Made by a program: the position numbers and the translations under genes. Positions 14,226-24,434 of a DNA stretch of 64,000 nucleotides are shown piece after piece. Source of the DNA: CAZYQW01 sp964649825 (GTDB taxonomy: Bacteria > Planctomycetota > B15-G4 > JADJEK01); assembly GCA_964649825.1 (NCBI GenBank), contig CAZYQW010000089.1:32401-96400 (forward strand). The letters are read 5' to 3'. How positions within the stretch are numbered: position 1 is the stretch's first letter; every line of letters starts with the position of its first letter. Under the pieces are notes generated by a model. The model did no database searches. It worked only from the letters and a program-made list of their open reading frames with translations, and was not told the origin of the DNA.

Positions 14226-15464
14226 TCATCCCTCCTTCGCCTCCGCTGCATCCGCCAGTCGGGGCGGCCGCGGCGGACCGGGCGGTGGCGCCTGGGCCTG
14301 CGCCCGACGGCCGTCGAGAAGGATCGGCGTCCCGATCGTGCGGATGGTCTCGCCGAGCTCGTTCGGGTCGTGGACGACGACGGCACGATGGAGCTGCCCC
14401 TCGGGGCCGAGCAGAGCCTCATCCACGGTTCGGACCGGACCGGCGGCGACCTGCGCGGTCTCGCAGATCCTCAGGATCTCGGAGCGGGTTCGAGCCATCG
14501 TCGCGGCCTCGATCGCCTGCACGACGCGCTCCCGATCGACCACGCGCCCCGGATTCGTGCACCATCCTGGTTCGGCCGCGAAGGTCGCATCGAGGTCGAG
14601 GGCCCGCATCAGGTCCGCGAACTGACGATCATTGCCGACGGCGATCGCGACCTCGCCGTCGGCGACGCGAAACGTCTGGTACGGCACGATGTTCGGGTGC
14701 CCGTTCCCGAACCGCCGCGGCGATCGACCGGTCATGAGGACGCCGGACCCGACGTTGACCAGCCCGGCGAGCGCGGCCTCCATCAACGGGACCTCGACGT
14801 GAAGGGCGACGCCGGTGCGGGCGCGGTGCGCGAGCGCCGCCTGGATCCCGTTCGCCAGATAGAGTCCCGCAAGGACGTCGACCAATGCGATGCCCACCTT
14901 GGCCGGCCGGCCGTCCGGCTCTCCGGTCACCGACATCCACCCGGCCTCGGCCTGGGCGAGAAAGTCGTAGCCGGGTCGATCCCGGGCCTCGGTGTCGCTC
15001 GCGAAGCTCCGGATCGAAGCGACGACGAGCCGCGGGAAACGCGCGCGCAGTTCGTCGGGCCGCAGGCCCAACCGCTTCGCCGACGCCGGCCTGAAGTTCT
15101 CCACCAGGACGTCGGCATCGTCGAGCAGCGCGTCCAACCGCGCCCGACCACCGGTCTGATCGAGGTCGATCTCGACCGTGCGTTTGCCGCGGTTCGCGCA
15201 ACGGAAGTACGCGCTGTCCCCCGCCGTCGGGTCGTCACCGGCGAACGGCGGTCCCCAGCGACGCGTCGGATCGCCGGCGGGAGACTCGACCTTCGAGACC
15301 TCGGCCCCGAGGTCGGCAAGAAGCTGAGCGGCGAACGGTCCGGCCAGGATCCGGGAGAGGTCGACGATCACGATCCCCTGCAGCGGCGCCGAGCCGGCCG
15401 CACGTCCGCGGCCCGTCGCCGGCGCGTCGTCGGGAAGTCGAGGGCTCTCTCGCATTGGCGTCAT
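14226..15464 (-). CDS. Class III CoA-transferase (CaiB/BaiF family)
   Basis: Moves CoA between carboxylic acids through an aspartyl-CoA intermediate. The 412-residue protein shows the family blocks: GIVIVDLSRILAGPFAAQLL, ADLGAEVSKVESPAGDPTRR, the FRCANRGKRTVEIDL block, DVLVENFRPASAKRLGL, and the catalytic aspartate in RPGYDFLAQAEAGWMS (Asp167), followed by VTGEPDGRPAKVGIALVDVL. The C terminus is a proline/alanine-rich tail (PPPGPPRPPRL). It is on the same strand as the BMC operon, 224 bases upstream, with a candidate promoter between. Since the BMC has no phosphotransacylase, this enzyme could recycle the CoA made by the aldehyde dehydrogenase; that is inference. Acyl substrate unknown. Confidence 0.88.
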   Translation of the reverse strand: MTPMRESPRLPDDAPATGRGRAAGSAPLQGIVIVDLSRILAGPFAAQLLADLGAEVSKVESPAGDPTRRWGPPFAGDDPTAGDSAYFRCANRGKRTVEIDLDQTGGRARLDALLDDADVLVENFRPASAKRLGLRPDELRARFPRLVVASIRSFASDTEARDRPGYDFLAQAEAGWMSVTGEPDGRPAKVGIALVDVLAGLYLANGIQAALAHRARTGVALHVEVPLMEAALAGLVNVGSGVLMTGRSPRRFGNGHPNIVPYQTFRVADGEVAIAVGNDRQFADLMRALDLDATFAAEPGWCTNPGRVVDRERVVQAIEAATMARTRSEILRICETAQVAAGPVRTVDEALLGPEGQLHRAVVVHDPNELGETIRTIGTPILLDGRRAQAQAPPPGPPRPPRLADAAEAKEG

Positions 15465-15966
15465 CCAGTTCCTCGCGGGTGGGTCGGTTCACGGCCGACG
15501 CAGGGATAGCATCCGGAACCGCCGGTGAGAAGTCCGCGTCGCGTTCTTGGACTACCGCCCCGGTTGCCCCCGTTCCGTGTGTTGCATCGGCTGCCGTCCT
15601 CCGTCGCGAAGCGAACCATCCCACGAGCTTGACGGCATTGCGGGATTTCGATACGGATACGCCCACTGCTCGAGGAACTGGTCGCCCCGCGCCGCGAGCG
15701 CTCGCGCTCGCCTCGGCGCCGGCAATGAAACGGAGCGTTATGTTCCGGAGAAGATGTGGCAAAGCGCACGCCACACTTGGAACCTCGCCCGCTCCGATTG
15801 CAGTTCGTCATTCGACGAGATCCCGCCGCCGGCCACCCGTCGACTGCGGATTCGTCTGCGCGAACGTCGTCGTCGCAAGCGATGAAACCGGAACCGAACC
15901 TGGCCGGTCCAAGCTCGGCCCAAGCTCGACTCAAGAACAAGCTCGACCCAAGAAGAGGTGGTCGCC
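15465..15966. other. 502-base divergent intergenic region
   Basis: This gap separates the minus-strand CoA-transferase from the plus-strand giant surface-protein gene, so both promoters should lie here. Open frames on both strands are short, disagree with each other and lack ribosome sites, so I call no gene. Composition is somewhat less GC-rich around 15640-15780 than in the coding DNA. The only clear structure is a set of short direct repeats next to the giant gene, listed separately. No RNA gene was recognised. Confidence 0.6.
15909..15948 (+). repeat. Short direct repeats CAAGCTCGRC upstream of the giant gene
   Basis: Three copies of CAAGCTCGRC start at 15910, 15921 and 15938, with a degenerate CAAGAA unit between the second and third. 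The last copy runs straight into the AGAGGTGG ribosome site of the giant gene. Such repeats might bind a regulator or reflect slippage; nothing further can be said from sequence. Confidence 0.55.
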
Positions 15967-18900
15967 ATGCTGAGAATCTCTTTCGTCACTGCCTCGATTC
16001 TCCTGCTCGCAATGACGTCCGCTCGGGCGGCCACCGTCGGGGGCGCGATCACGACGGATACGACCTGGACGAAGGCCGCCAGCCCATACACGGTGGCCAC
16101 GAGCGTCACCGTGCACAACGGTGCGACCCTGACCATCGAGCCCGGCGTGCTCGTGCTGTTCAAGAGCGGCACCTCCCTCACGATCGGCTCGGGCACGCTC
16201 GGAATCCTCAAGGCCCAGGGGACGCTCGCCCAGCCGATCTGGTGCCGCGCGGATACCTCTCCCGCGCCTGGATTCTGGAACGGCATCAACCTCGCGGTCA
16301 CGACCCCGGCCACCATCCTCGAGTTCTGCCTGGTCGAGGACGCCGGCGGAGGGAGCTCGGGCTACGCCGTGCGCGTCGGGTCCTCGACTCCCACCGTCCG
16401 CTTCTGCGGGATCTCTCGCAGCTCGAACTACGGCATCACGGTGACGGGTGCGCGTCCCACGCTCGATTCGAACCTCCTCCAGGGGAACCTCGGCTACCCG
16501 TTGCGGCTGGAGATCGCCAACTGGCCCACCGTCCTGACGGGCAACGTGTTCCAGTCGAACGCGATACCGGCGATCGAGGTCGCGGGCGGCGCGCTGGTCG
16601 AGTCGTTGACGATCCCCAAGCTCCCGCTCCCGTATGCGGCGACCAGCACGTGGAACGTCCGCGGTCCCTTGGCGCCGACGTTGACCATCTCGCCCGGTGT
16701 CGAGATCCGCTTCGGAACGAGCGCCGCGCTCGACGTCGGCAACTCGTTCCTGGGGCGACTGATCGCGCAAGGGACGCCGGCCGAGCCGATTCGGCTGACG
16801 TCGAACGCCGCGACCGCGCTGCCAGGGACGTGGCTTGGCCTTCGGTTCTTCGACCTCGCCCTCGGCACGAGCCTCGTCGAGCATTGCATCGTCGAGTACG
16901 CGGGACAATCCTCGAACGCCGGAATCGATATCACGACGTCGGAACCGACCATACGAGACGTCGTCGTTCGTGATTGTTCGTTCGACGGTATCGAGATCGC
17001 TGGCGGAGACCCGGTCATCGACACCGTCACGATCGCCAATGCCGGCCGCTACGGCCTGCGGATCGCCGGAACCTCCGCCGCTTCCATCCAGTCGCTCACC
17101 GTGACGAATCCGGTGGACTATGGAGTGCGCGTCGAGTCGGCGAGCACGACCGGCAGCCTCGCCGGCAGCGTCATCGATCACGGGATCTACTTCACGACCA
17201 CGACGTCGATGACCCTCTCCGGCAACACGTTCAAGGACTATGACGCCTATCCCACCCGGATCGGCGCCAACAGCGTCGGCGGGTTCCTCGCGTCGAACAC
17301 GCTCGTCGGGATCGTGTCGAACAGCAGCATTCTCGAGGTTCTCGGTCAGGCGATCACCGTCTCCGCCACGTGGGCGGAATCCAAGCTCGCCTACGTGATC
17401 CTCGGTGACGTCTCCATCGCCGGCGCCGCGTCGCCGGTCCTCACGATCGGGCAGGGCTGCCGCCTCAGGTGCGAGGTCGGCGTCGACCTGGACGTCGGGG
17501 TCTCGTCGCCGGGGGGGCTGGTCGCGGTCGGAAGCCCGACGCGCCCCGTGCGCTTCACGTCGAACCAGGCGACCCCTGCTCCCGGTGGTTGGGGACGGGT
17601 TCGCTTCGATCCGTTCACCACGCCCCAGTCGCGACTCGAGCACTGCATCCTCGAGTACGGCGGCTCGACGTCGTCGACCGGCATCATTTTCGTGAACGGC
17701 GGCTCACCGACCATCACGAACGTCCAGGTTCGCAACAGCCAGTTCGACGCGGTCCATGTCGTGACCGGCTCACCCTTCGTGAGCAACTGCGGGTTGGAGT
17801 CGAGCGGGCGCAACGGGATTCGGCTGGCCGGCGCGGCGACGCCCACCCTTGACGCCCTCAGCATCGTCGCACCGGTCGATTTCGGCGTCTTCGTCGGCGT
17901 CGCCAACGCGGGCGGCAGCCTCACCAACAGCGTGGTCGACAACAGCATCTCGTTCGCGGGCGTGGCGACGATGACGCTCGCCGGCAACGTGTTCCGGAAC
18001 TACCACTCGTTCCCCGCCCGCCTCGAGGCGAACTCGGTCGGTGCGCTGGTCGCCAACAACACGTTCGAAGGGGTCATTCCCGGGCAGAGCGTGCTCGAGG
18101 TCCTCGCCGACACCATCAGCGGGAGCGCCGTCTGGCCGGACCATGACATCGCGTACTCGCTCCTCGGCGGCGTGACGATCGGCGCCTCGTCCCGGCCGAC
18201 GCTGACGATCGGATCGGGGTCCGAGCTTCGCTTCACCGGCAACTTCGCGTTGACGGTCGGCAACGGACAGCCGGCGATGCTGGTCGCGCAGGGGACGGCG
18301 AGCCAGCCGATCCTCTTCACGTCGAGCAAGCCGACTCCGTTGCCCGGCGATTGGATCGGAATCCGTTTCGAGTCCACCACGTTGCCGAGCAGCACCCTCG
18401 AGCACTGCGTCGTCGAGTACGGGGCATCGCTCGACGCCGCGATCCGGATCACCGGCTCGGCTCCCATCGTGCGCAACGTGACCGTTCGAGAGACGCCGGC
18501 CAGCCGCGACGGGATCCGCGTCCTATCGGGCGGACTGCCGACGATCGACACGGTCACGGCCGAGAACTGCGGTCGATACGGCCTGCTCAGCGACGGCAAC
18601 TCCGCCCCCGTCATCTCGGGGCTCACCGTCACCGCGCCCGGCTCGTACGGCGTCTGGGTCGGAACGTCGTCGGCCGGCGGCCAGATGACCGGCGGATCGA
18701 TCGCGAACTGCATCTTCTTCAACGCCGCCACGACCATGACGGTCAGCGGGAACACGTTCATGAACGTCGACGCGTTCCCGCCGCGCATCGGCGCGAACTC
18801 GTGCGGGCCGTTCCTGAGCGGGAACGTCTTCCAGGGCGTCGTCGCGGGAAGCTCGCGCGTCGATGTCATCGCGGAGACCGTGCGGACGAGCCAGACGTGG

Positions 18901-21900
18901 CCGGACATCGGGCTCTGGTACGAGTTCCTGGGCAACATCGCGATCACGGACGCGACCGGTCCCGTCCTGACGCTCGCGCCGGGGACGGAGCTCCGTTTCC
19001 CGGCCAGCGGCCAGCTCACGGTCGGCGCGAACAGTGCCGCCGCGCCCGGCGGGCTGATCGCGATCGGCACGATCGCGAAGCCGATCCGGTTCACCTCGAA
19101 CAAGACGACCCCGGCGCCCGGCGACTGGAACCGCGTCTTCTTCGACGATTCGTCCTTGCCATCCTCCATCCTCGAGCGGTGCGTGCTCGAATACGGAGGA
19201 GCGACGACGAGCGCGATCGTGGTGCTCGACCCCGCCGCGCGTCCGACCCTGCGAGACGCCACGGTGCGGAGGAGCAACTTCGACGGGATCTGGATCGCCG
19301 GCTCCACGCCGACGCTGGAGAACGTGACGGTCGAGGACACGGTCCGATACGGGATCCAGTTCACCGGCGCCGCCTCGCCGACCCTCACGAACGTGACGAT
19401 CACCAATCCAGGATCGTACGGACTGTTCACGACCACGGCGGGCGTCGGCGGCGCCGTGACCGCGAGCACCATCCAGAAGGGGCTGCACTTCACCGCGGTC
19501 GGAACGATGTCGTTCTCCGGGAACACGATCGTGAACGACGACGCGCTGCCGATGCGGATCGGCGCGCGCACCGTTCCGCCGCTGTTCGCGGACAATACGA
19601 TCCAGGGGATCAACCCGGGCGTCACCCGGTTCGAGGTCGTCGGCGAGACGCTGATCCAGTCGGCCACGTGGCCGGCGTCGGGAGCCATCTACGACGTGCT
19701 CACGAACTTGACGATCGGCGCGGTCGCCGGCGCGACGCTCACCGTGCCGGCCGGGACCACGTTGCGTTTCGCGGTCAGTGCCGGGCTCAACGTCGGCCTC
19801 ACGTCGCAGCCCGGAGTCCTGAGGGCGCTCGGGACGACGGCGTTGCCGATCACGTTCACGACGACGTCGTCGACTCCGGCCCCCGGGCAGTGGCTCGGCA
19901 TCAACTTCTTCAACACCACCGCGGCATCGATCCTCTCGCATTGCGTCGTCGAGTACGCGGGCGCGGGCTCGAACCAGGCGAGCGTGCACTTCGGGTCGAA
20001 CCGGCCGGTACTCGTCGACAGCATCGTGCGCAACGGTTTGCAGACGGGAGTGCGCGTGGCCGCGGGCGCGCCGCTGGTCTTCCACAACGAGATCTCCGGG
20101 CACGCGGCAGGGGTCACGGTGACGGGTGGGACTCCCGCGACGATCATCCACCGCAACGACATCTTCGGCAACCCGTCCGGTGGACTGGTCTGCACGCTGA
20201 CGACCGGCGTGAGCGCGCCGCTCAACTATTGGGGCGATCCATCCGGTCCGAGCGGCGTCGGACCGGGCATCGGCGACTCGGTCACCGCCAACGCGATCTT
20301 CGAGCCGTGGCTCGGCGCTCCGTTCGACGCGGCGTTCGAGTGGACCATGGGCGCCCAGTCTCCCGACCCGTTCGGATCGGCGGGCGGCAAGACGACGTTC
20401 CAGGCGTCATTGAGCATGCCGGGCAATTGGACGTTGACCATCGAGGACTCCACGCCGACCGTCGTACGGACGTTCAGTGGAACCGGCTCGTTGGTAGACG
20501 TCGACTGGCTCGGCGACGACGCGGTCGCCGCCATGCTCCCGAACGGCACGTACTCGTATCGCATCGAGGCCTCGAAGGTCGGGCAACCCGGCGCGCTCGC
20601 GTCCCCCGCGCGCGGCCAGGTCACGCTCGACAACGGCCTTCTGGTGGCGAAGATCGACACCCCGACCGCGGACGCCTTCGTCGACGGTTCCATCGCCGTC
20701 GTCGGGACCGCGTCGGGGCCGCAGTTCGCGAGCTACACGCTTCAGTACGGGCTGGGCCCGACGCCGGTCACCTGGACGACGATCTCGTCCGGGGCGTCGC
20801 CGGTCACCGACGGAACGCTCGGGACGTTCGTCGCGACGTCGCTCCCGGACCCGATCTACACCCTGCGCCTCCTCGTGACGGGGGCCGGCGGCGTGGGGAA
20901 CGCGGAGGACCGGGTTCCCGTCGCCAACGTCGCGGTGGCCGGCGTCACGGCGACGCCGCCCGTCTTCTCGCCGAACGGCGACCAGGTCCAGGAGACCACT
21001 CTGCTGGGCGGGCAGCTCACGTGGCCGCTGGCGTGGACGGTCGACGTGAAGAACGGATCGAACGCCACCGTCGCGAGCTTCGCGGGCGCCGGGCTGCTGA
21101 TCGGTGCGACGTGGAATGGTGGCGCCGGCTCGCTTCCCGACGGCGACTACTCCGTCGTCGTCACCGTCACCAATCCGACCACGCAGTCGCCGGTGGTCGC
21201 GCCGAGCGTGGGCACCGCGGCGATCGATACCGTCGCGCCGACGACGCTGATCGCCTCCCCGATCCAGAACGAGGTCGTGCTCTCGAGCTCGCCGATCGCG
21301 GTGACCGGCACCGCCGATGACGTGCACTTCATGAACTACAACCTGTCGATCGGCGCCGGCCTGGCGCCGACCAGCTTCACCAGCCTGATCACGTCGACGA
21401 CGAAGAAGACGGGCGTCCCGCCGAGCGACGTCCTGCTCTCCTCGCTGAACGTCGCGACGTTCCCGCAGACCGTCTACACGTTGCGGCTCACCGCGCTCGA
21501 CACCGCGGGGAACTCGGCTTCGATCGATCGCGCGGTGCAGTTCGACTACCTCGGGATCACCGACGTCGACGCCTTCCCGGCCGTGATCGAGCCGTTCGCG
21601 GGCGGCCAGTCGCAGCTCTTCTTCACGCTCACCCACCCGGCCGACGCGACGATCCGCTTCTACTCGTGGCCGGCGAAGTCGCTCATCCGCACGATCGCGG
21701 CGAACGCGCTGCCGGCCGGCGCCAACGTGGTCGCCTGGAACGGACGAGACGACGCGAACCAGGTGACGTCGCTCTATCACGCCCACTACGTGACGATCGA
21801 CGCGGTCGATCTCTTCGGCCGTTCCGGGTCGTTCAACAGCGCGACGTCGCCGGTGCTCGGCCCCGCCGCTTCGTGGGGCGCGACGAACGTCGTGACGGCC

Positions 21901-22470
21901 GGGTTCGATCCGTTCAAGAACGACGAGATCCGCGTCGAGTACGGCGTCAACGGCTGGCTCTCGTCGCAGATCACGGTGACCGGAACCAACCTGAGCGTTC
22001 CGCTGAACGGGGCGGGGACGTTCCTCCCCGGGCCGCACCTCGACTTCTGGGACGGGCGCAACGAGCTTGGGCAGTTCCACGCCGGCGCGTTCTCCTTCTA
22101 CTTCGGCGTCCCGAACGCGCTGCCCGACAACCCGATCTACCTGGACGACGTACCCATCCGCTTCGACGGCTTCCGGGCCGAGGCGTACCTGATCCATCCC
22201 GTCTTCGGCGAGATCACGTCGTTCAACTACGAGCTCAACAAGTCCGCGAGCGTGACGCTGACGATCCGCGACCCGAACGGAAGCCACGTGCGGACCATCG
22301 TCCCTGGGATGTTCCGCACCCCGGGAACGTACTCCGACGCATGGGACGGCACCGACGACGCCGGCATGCTGGTCTCCGTTCCGGGCCAGTACGACGTGCT
22401 GCTGGTCGGTTTCGACTTGGTGAGCGGACAGACCTACCAGCGGACCGGGGTCGTGACGGTGTACCTGTGA
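15967..22470 (+). CDS. Giant secreted protein: parallel beta-helix repeats plus FlgD-Ig-like domains (2167 aa)
   Basis: Start at the ATG at 15967, five bases after an AGAGGTGG ribosome site; it begins with a signal peptide, MLRISFVTASILLLAMTSAR, cut after SARA. Residues 25 to about 1440 are right-handed beta-helix sequence built from near-identical units of about 255 residues (see repeat entry), ending with the NosD-like mark NYWGDPSGPSG. The last 700 residues hold several Ig-like domains with FlgD-type ends (AWNGRDDANQ, FWDGRNELGQ, AWDGTDDAG). No membrane anchor is seen. This is the architecture of large surface or adhesive proteins. The stop overlaps the next start (GTGA), so it heads the operon that carries the two RHS toxins. 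Confidence 0.85.
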   Translation: MLRISFVTASILLLAMTSARAATVGGAITTDTTWTKAASPYTVATSVTVHNGATLTIEPGVLVLFKSGTSLTIGSGTLGILKAQGTLAQPIWCRADTSPAPGFWNGINLAVTTPATILEFCLVEDAGGGSSGYAVRVGSSTPTVRFCGISRSSNYGITVTGARPTLDSNLLQGNLGYPLRLEIANWPTVLTGNVFQSNAIPAIEVAGGALVESLTIPKLPLPYAATSTWNVRGPLAPTLTISPGVEIRFGTSAALDVGNSFLGRLIAQGTPAEPIRLTSNAATALPGTWLGLRFFDLALGTSLVEHCIVEYAGQSSNAGIDITTSEPTIRDVVVRDCSFDGIEIAGGDPVIDTVTIANAGRYGLRIAGTSAASIQSLTVTNPVDYGVRVESASTTGSLAGSVIDHGIYFTTTTSMTLSGNTFKDYDAYPTRIGANSVGGFLASNTLVGIVSNSSILEVLGQAITVSATWAESKLAYVILGDVSIAGAASPVLTIGQGCRLRCEVGVDLDVGVSSPGGLVAVGSPTRPVRFTSNQATPAPGGWGRVRFDPFTTPQSRLEHCILEYGGSTSSTGIIFVNGGSPTITNVQVRNSQFDAVHVVTGSPFVSNCGLESSGRNGIRLAGAATPTLDALSIVAPVDFGVFVGVANAGGSLTNSVVDNSISFAGVATMTLAGNVFRNYHSFPARLEANSVGALVANNTFEGVIPGQSVLEVLADTISGSAVWPDHDIAYSLLGGVTIGASSRPTLTIGSGSELRFTGNFALTVGNGQPAMLVAQGTASQPILFTSSKPTPLPGDWIGIRFESTTLPSSTLEHCVVEYGASLDAAIRITGSAPIVRNVTVRETPASRDGIRVLSGGLPTIDTVTAENCGRYGLLSDGNSAPVISGLTVTAPGSYGVWVGTSSAGGQMTGGSIANCIFFNAATTMTVSGNTFMNVDAFPPRIGANSCGPFLSGNVFQGVVAGSSRVDVIAETVRTSQTWPDIGLWYEFLGNIAITDATGPVLTLAPGTELRFPASGQLTVGANSAAAPGGLIAIGTIAKPIRFTSNKTTPAPGDWNRVFFDDSSLPSSILERCVLEYGGATTSAIVVLDPAARPTLRDATVRRSNFDGIWIAGSTPTLENVTVEDTVRYGIQFTGAASPTLTNVTITNPGSYGLFTTTAGVGGAVTASTIQKGLHFTAVGTMSFSGNTIVNDDALPMRIGARTVPPLFADNTIQGINPGVTRFEVVGETLIQSATWPASGAIYDVLTNLTIGAVAGATLTVPAGTTLRFAVSAGLNVGLTSQPGVLRALGTTALPITFTTTSSTPAPGQWLGINFFNTTAASILSHCVVEYAGAGSNQASVHFGSNRPVLVDSIVRNGLQTGVRVAAGAPLVFHNEISGHAAGVTVTGGTPATIIHRNDIFGNPSGGLVCTLTTGVSAPLNYWGDPSGPSGVGPGIGDSVTANAIFEPWLGAPFDAAFEWTMGAQSPDPFGSAGGKTTFQASLSMPGNWTLTIEDSTPTVVRTFSGTGSLVDVDWLGDDAVAAMLPNGTYSYRIEASKVGQPGALASPARGQVTLDNGLLVAKIDTPTADAFVDGSIAVVGTASGPQFASYTLQYGLGPTPVTWTTISSGASPVTDGTLGTFVATSLPDPIYTLRLLVTGAGGVGNAEDRVPVANVAVAGVTATPPVFSPNGDQVQETTLLGGQLTWPLAWTVDVKNGSNATVASFAGAGLLIGATWNGGAGSLPDGDYSVVVTVTNPTTQSPVVAPSVGTAAIDTVAPTTLIASPIQNEVVLSSSPIAVTGTADDVHFMNYNLSIGAGLAPTSFTSLITSTTKKTGVPPSDVLLSSLNVATFPQTVYTLRLTALDTAGNSASIDRAVQFDYLGITDVDAFPAVIEPFAGGQSQLFFTLTHPADATIRFYSWPAKSLIRTIAANALPAGANVVAWNGRDDANQVTSLYHAHYVTIDAVDLFGRSGSFNSATSPVLGPAASWGATNVVTAGFDPFKNDEIRVEYGVNGWLSSQITVTGTNLSVPLNGAGTFLPGPHLDFWDGRNELGQFHAGAFSFYFGVPNALPDNPIYLDDVPIRFDGFRAEAYLIHPVFGEITSFNYELNKSASVTLTIRDPNGSHVRTIVPGMFRTPGTYSDAWDGTDDAGMLVSVPGQYDVLLVGFDLVSGQTYQRTGVVTVYL
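16640..20230 (+). repeat. Five tandem ~765-bp coding repeats inside the giant protein
   Basis: Each unit encodes about 255 residues: an edge strand, LTIGxGxxLRF, an anchor like RFTSNxxTPAPGxW, LEHCxVEYGG, a GRYG motif, and a closing MTxSGNTFxN plus RIGANS. The RFTSN-type anchors start near 16790, 17550, 18312, 19087 and 19852, a spacing of 759 to 775 bases. A shortened copy precedes the first unit. The units differ at many codons, so they are not very recent duplicates, but they are a possible target for recombination. Confidence 0.8.
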
Positions 22471-24434
22471 GCGCCGCCGCGTCGATCCTCTTCACGCTCG
22501 CGATCGCCGCTTCGGTCGCCACGCCGCCCCCCGTGCCGCCGGCGCAGCCGTCGGGCGAGTTCGTCTACTGCCGCCTCACGAACGAGACTTGGCAGGTCTG
22601 GAGACGCGATCTCACGTCGGGACGGGACACCCAGCTCACGTTTTCGAGCGGCGACAAGCGTTACCCGGGCTTCACCCCGGACGGCGACGTCTACTACCAC
22701 ACGGTGACCCAGGAGTGCTTCGTCCTGCGCGAGAACCAGTCGGACCGACCCCTGCTGTCGGACCTGTGGCCGGTCCGCGACGTCACGTTCGCTCCGCACG
22801 ATCGACAAGTCGCGTTCTCGCGGATCCGCACCGACCTGATCGATGCGGCGAACCTCTGCACGTCGACCCTGGACGGCGCCGACCCGCTCTGGCTGACGCG
22901 CGAGCCGGGCATCCAGTACAACCCGAGCTACGCGCCCGACGGGAGCTGGCTCGCGTACGTCTCCGGGCACGGCGTCGGGACGTACGAGATCTGGGCAATC
23001 GACGCGGACGGGTCGAACCGCCGCCGCATCACGAGCAACGATCGTCACGAGTTCCTCCCCGCCGTCTCGCCCGACGGCCAGTCGATCGCGTTCGCGTCCG
23101 ATCGGAGCGGAGACTTCGAGATCTGGAAGGTCGACGCGTCCGGCGCCAATCCGCAGCGGTTGACCGATCGACCCGGGCTCGATACTCGCCCGTGCTGGTC
23201 GCCGGACGGCCGCTGGCTGGCCTTCACGTCGGCGCGCGACGGGCGCGTCGCGATCTGGTACGCCCGGAGCGACGGCAGCGATCCCCGCCCCCTCGTCGCG
23301 ACGCCGATGGGCGCGCGCGACCCCGCCTGGCGGGCTCACGTCGAGCCGCCGGCGTACCCGTCCGCCCAGACGTCGAACGAGACGGGCGGCGCGCCGGAAG
23401 CATCGCGGACCGCGTTCGCGCTGGCCGAGGTCGGCGTGTCGAAGAAGACGATCGGACCGGACGCGACCGGTTCCACGATCCGGTTCCGCGTGCCCTCGCC
23501 GGCGCGGGTTCGCGTCGACGTCGTCGACGAGGACGGTGGCGTCCGCCGGCGCCTCGGCGGCGAACGCGTCGGCGCCGGACCGAGCGCCGTCGACTGGGAC
23601 GGGCGCGACGAGCAGGAGCGGCCGGTCGAGGATGGCGTCTACCGCTACGTGATCGTGGCCGAGGACGACTCGGGGACGCAGGACGTCCACGATCCCTCGC
23701 GCGGTCCTTGGGGCGAACGGCTCGAGCCGACCGCGTTCACGATCGACCGCCGCACCGGCGAGCTGGCGTGGAGCATGCCCAAGGCCGGCTACGCCCGTCT
23801 CCGGGTGGCGGTCACGGACTTCCCGCTGTTGCGGACGCTGCTCGACTGGGAGGCGTTCGAGGCCGGTCCGACGTCGATCGCCTGGGATGGGTTGGACGAG
23901 TCGGGCGAAGTGAAGCTGCTCGAGCACGATCGTCTCTGGGTGATGCTCGAGCTCTACGCGCTCCCGCCGAACACCGTGCTGGTGAAGCGCGGCTCCCCGA
24001 CCGGGTCGGACCCCGCCTGCGCGGCCGAAGTCCGCGCGGACCTCGTCTATCCGCCGCTCGCGGCCGGTCCGTCGGGCGCGCTCGAGGTGCGCAAGCCCCT
24101 CCGCGAGCGGACGGCGCCGCGGCTGCGGGTCGACCTGCCCGAGTCGAGCGCCGCGGGCCCCGACGGCCGGCCGATCGTGTCCGGCCTGGTGCCGGTACGC
24201 GTCACCCTCGATGAAGCGGACTCCAGCGCGATGGTCGACGCGATGTTCGAGGTCGCGTTCTACGTCGACCTCACGTTCATCCAGGAGGACGAGGAGTCCA
24301 CGACGCCGCTCACGTGGATCTGGGACACGCGCTCCCTTACGCCTGGCCCCCATCTCCTCACGGTGAACGTCTTCAGCTACGACGGCCGCATCGGATGTGC
24401 GACGCGATCGGTCGTCGTGGGAGGTTCGGAATGA
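22467..24434 (+). CDS. Secreted TolB-like beta-propeller (PD40) protein with FlgD-Ig-like domain
   Basis: The GTG at 22467 overlaps the upstream stop (GTGA) and gives 655 residues with a signal peptide (MSAAASILFTLAIAASVATP). An open frame further upstream lies inside the giant gene and is rejected. Residues about 30-290 form a six-bladed propeller with PD40 marks: YPGFTPDGDVYYH, YNPSYAPDGSWLAYVSG, FLPAVSPDGQSIAFASDRSG and RPCWSPDGRWLAFTSARDG. A FlgD-like Ig domain follows (DWDGRDEQERPVEDGVYRYV). The rest is beta-rich and unrecognised. Such propellers bind proteins in the periplasm. It is coupled to the RHS gene by ATGA, so it may help export or display the toxins; that is inference. Confidence 0.85.
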   Translation: MSAAASILFTLAIAASVATPPPVPPAQPSGEFVYCRLTNETWQVWRRDLTSGRDTQLTFSSGDKRYPGFTPDGDVYYHTVTQECFVLRENQSDRPLLSDLWPVRDVTFAPHDRQVAFSRIRTDLIDAANLCTSTLDGADPLWLTREPGIQYNPSYAPDGSWLAYVSGHGVGTYEIWAIDADGSNRRRITSNDRHEFLPAVSPDGQSIAFASDRSGDFEIWKVDASGANPQRLTDRPGLDTRPCWSPDGRWLAFTSARDGRVAIWYARSDGSDPRPLVATPMGARDPAWRAHVEPPAYPSAQTSNETGGAPEASRTAFALAEVGVSKKTIGPDATGSTIRFRVPSPARVRVDVVDEDGGVRRRLGGERVGAGPSAVDWDGRDEQERPVEDGVYRYVIVAEDDSGTQDVHDPSRGPWGERLEPTAFTIDRRTGELAWSMPKAGYARLRVAVTDFPLLRTLLDWEAFEAGPTSIAWDGLDESGEVKLLEHDRLWVMLELYALPPNTVLVKRGSPTGSDPACAAEVRADLVYPPLAAGPSGALEVRKPLRERTAPRLRVDLPESSAAGPDGRPIVSGLVPVRVTLDEADSSAMVDAMFEVAFYVDLTFIQEDEESTTPLTWIWDTRSLTPGPHLLTVNVFSYDGRIGCATRSVVVGGSE

